Source: Streptococcus peroris ATCC 700780 (lineage in GTDB: Bacteria > Bacillota > Bacilli > Lactobacillales > Streptococcaceae). From it: 64,000 nucleotides of DNA. A model generated the notes under the pieces. The model was not told the origin of the DNA, ran no database searches, and saw only the letters and a program-made list of their open reading frames with translations. The stretch lies in assembly GCF_000187585.1 (NCBI RefSeq), contig NZ_GL732463.1:1426944-1490943 (forward strand). The letters run 5' to 3'. A program made the translations under genes and the position numbers. Position 1 is the stretch's first letter, and every line of letters begins with the position of its first letter. This document shows positions 62,286 to 64,000 of the stretch, piece after piece.

Positions 62286-64000
62286 ATGGCACGCGAATTT
62301 TCACTTGAAAAAACTCGTAATATCGGTATCATGGCTCACGTCGATGCTGGTAAAACAACTACAACTGAGCGTATCCTTTACTACACTGGTAAGATTCACA
62401 AAATCGGTGAAACTCACGAAGGTGCGTCACAAATGGACTGGATGGAGCAAGAACAAGAACGTGGTATCACGATCACATCTGCTGCAACAACAGCTCAATG
62501 GAAAGACACTCGTGTAAATATCATCGACACACCAGGACACGTGGACTTCACTATCGAAGTACAACGTTCTCTTCGTGTATTGGACGGTGCTGTTACCGTT
62601 CTTGACTCTCAATCAGGTGTAGAACCTCAAACAGAAACAGTTTGGCGTCAAGCAACTGAATACGGAGTTCCACGTATCGTATTTGCCAACAAGATGGATA
62701 AAATCGGTGCTGACTTCCTTTACTCAGTAAGCACACTTCATGACCGTCTTCAAGCAAACGCTCACCCAATTCAATTGCCAATCGGTGCTGAAGATGACTT
62801 CCGTGGAATCATTGACTTGATCAAGATGAAAGCTGAAATCTATACCAACGACCTTGGTACAGATATTCTTGAAGAAGATATTCCAGCTGAATACCTTGAC
62901 CAAGCTCAAGAATACCGTGAAAAATTGGTTGAAGCAGTAGCTGAAACTGATGAAGATTTGATGATGAAATACCTTGAAGGTGAAGAAATCACTAATGAAG
63001 AATTGAAAGCTGGTATCCGTAAAGCGACAATCAACGTTGAATTCTTCCCAGTATTGTGTGGATCTGCCTTCAAGAACAAAGGGGTTCAATTGATGTTGGA
63101 TGCAGTCCTTGACTACCTTCCAAGCCCACTTGACATCCCTGCGATTAAAGGTATCAACCCTGATACAGAAGAAGAGGAAGATCGTCCAGCATCTGATGAC
63201 GAGCCATTTGCAGCGCTTGCCTTTAAGATCATGACTGACCCATTCGTAGGTCGTTTGACATTCTTCCGTGTTTACTCAGGTGTTCTTCAATCAGGTTCAT
63301 ACGTATTGAACACTTCTAAAGGTAAACGTGAACGTATCGGACGTATCCTTCAAATGCACGCCAACACTCGTAAAGAAATCGAAACAGTTTACGCTGGTGA
63401 TATCGCTGCAGCTGTTGGTTTGAAAGATACAACAACTGGTGACTCATTGACTGATGAAAAAGCGAAAATCATCCTTGAATCAATCAACGTTCCAGAACCA
63501 GTTATCCAATTGATGGTTGAACCAAAATCTAAAGCTGACCAAGACAAGATGGGTATCGCCCTTCAAAAATTGGCTGAAGAAGATCCAACATTCCGTGTTG
63601 AAACAAACGTTGAAACTGGTGAAACTGTTATCTCTGGTATGGGTGAGCTTCACCTTGACGTCCTTGTTGACCGTATGCGTCGTGAGTTCAAAGTGGAAGC
63701 AAACGTAGGTGCTCCTCAAGTATCTTACCGTGAAACATTCCGTGCTGCAACTCAAGCACGTGGATTCTTCAAACGCCAATCTGGTGGTAAAGGTCAATTT
63801 GGTGATGTTTGGATTGAATTTACTCCAAACGAAGAAGGTAAAGGATTCGAATTCGAAAACGCAATCGTCGGTGGTGTGGTTCCTCGTGAATTTATCCCAG
63901 CGGTTGAAAAAGGTCTTGTAGAAGCAATGGCTAACGGTGTTCTTGCAGGTTATCCAATCGTTGACGTTAAAGCTAAGCTTTACGATGGTTCATACCACGA
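62286..64000 (+). CDS. fusA: Elongation factor G, 3' end cut by window
   Basis: Ribosomal translocase GTPase. The first 571 codons are present and the frame is open to the right edge (family about 692 residues). P-loop AHVDAGKTT is at 17-25, followed by [19 protein letters not shown] and NKMD. Domain II and the start of domain IV ([14 protein letters not shown]) are visible. AGGAGAAACAAACCTC precedes the ATG. Codon bias is strong. Confidence 0.98.
   Translation, partial: MAREFSLEKTRNIGIMAHVDAGKTTTTERILYYTGKIHKIGETHEGASQMDWMEQEQERGITITSAATTAQWKDTRVNIIDTPGHVDFTIEVQRSLRVLDGAVTVLDSQSGVEPQTETVWRQATEYGVPRIVFANKMDKIGADFLYSVSTLHDRLQANAHPIQLPIGAEDDFRGIIDLIKMKAEIYTNDLGTDILEEDIPAEYLDQAQEYREKLVEAVAETDEDLMMKYLEGEEITNEELKAGIRKATINVEFFPVLCGSAFKNKGVQLMLDAVLDYLPSPLDIPAIKGINPDTEEEEDRPASDDEPFAALAFKIMTDPFVGRLTFFRVYSGVLQSGSYVLNTSKGKRERIGRILQMHANTRKEIETVYAGDIAAAVGLKDTTTGDSLTDEKAKIILESINVPEPVIQLMVEPKSKADQDKMGIALQKLAEEDPTFRVETNVETGETVISGMGELHLDVLVDRMRREFKVEANVGAPQVSYRETFRAATQARGFFKRQSGGKGQFGDVWIEFTPNEEGKGFEFENAIVGGVVPREFIPAVEKGLVEAMANGVLAGYPIVDVKAKLYDGSYH

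Overview
The window is low-GC Firmicute DNA and reads as a chromosome segment of a mitis-group Streptococcus. Evidence is the gene content (gpsA, leuS, ruvB, rsuA-pepC-manLMN, thrC, tgt, ilvD, argS/argR/mutS, rpsL-rpsG-fusA), two CiaR-type small RNA genes beside ruvB, BOX-like intergenic repeats, TGnTATAAT extended -10 promoters and an LPxTG-type wall protein. The species cannot be fixed from sequence alone. gpsA is cut by the left edge and fusA by the right edge.

Layout. 1-8.7 kb (mostly minus): gpsA, then an ABC importer (fused permease, ATPase, two paralogous lipoproteins) with a YesMN/HptRS-like two-component system. 8.9-15.5 kb (plus): leuS with a duplicated 3' tail, an ABC exporter with a LytTR/DUF3021 pair, and two GNAT acetyltransferases. 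15.5-20 kb: two CiaR-driven sRNA genes around ruvB and a nucleotidyltransferase gene, then a small accessory cluster (membrane protein, YwqK-like protein, endonuclease V, two unknowns). 20-32.7 kb: rsuA, pepC, the mannose PTS, a glutamate-cysteine-ligase-like gene, thrC, a MATE pump, a HAD phosphatase, a LysM secreted protein and a DUF975 protein. 32.7-46.4 kb: tgt, an OatA-like acetyltransferase, a MIP18 protein, a GtrB-type glycosyltransferase with two YfhO proteins, ilvD, an SPFH/ribbon-helix-helix pair, rpmF and rpmG. 46.4-49.3 kb: a decayed integrated element bounded by two copies of the rpmG 3' end, with ArsR, an MFS pump and a Fic antitoxin whose toxin is broken. 49.4-57.5 kb: small membrane genes, nrdI, a remarkable array of hairpins downstream of argS, argS, argR, mutS and a second LytTR/DUF3021 pair. 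57.7-64 kb: a GtrA-type protein overlapping the reading frame of a Thr-rich LPFTG adhesin, then rpsL, rpsG and fusA with structured leader and intergenic RNAs.

The most unusual feature is at about 51.14-51.65 kb. Four hairpins each have a 16-bp stem and a 7-nt loop. Their outer stems differ in sequence but keep pairing, and they sit between conserved flanks and a second hairpin with a conserved bulge. It encodes no protein and I do not recognise it. Other leads are a two-copy structured motif between rpsG and fusA, a CiaR sRNA carrying a BOX-like insertion in its 5' hairpin loop, the leuS tail duplication, three promoters placed for leaderless mRNAs, and a possible GtrA/GtrB/YfhO surface glycosylation system linked to a Thr-rich adhesin.
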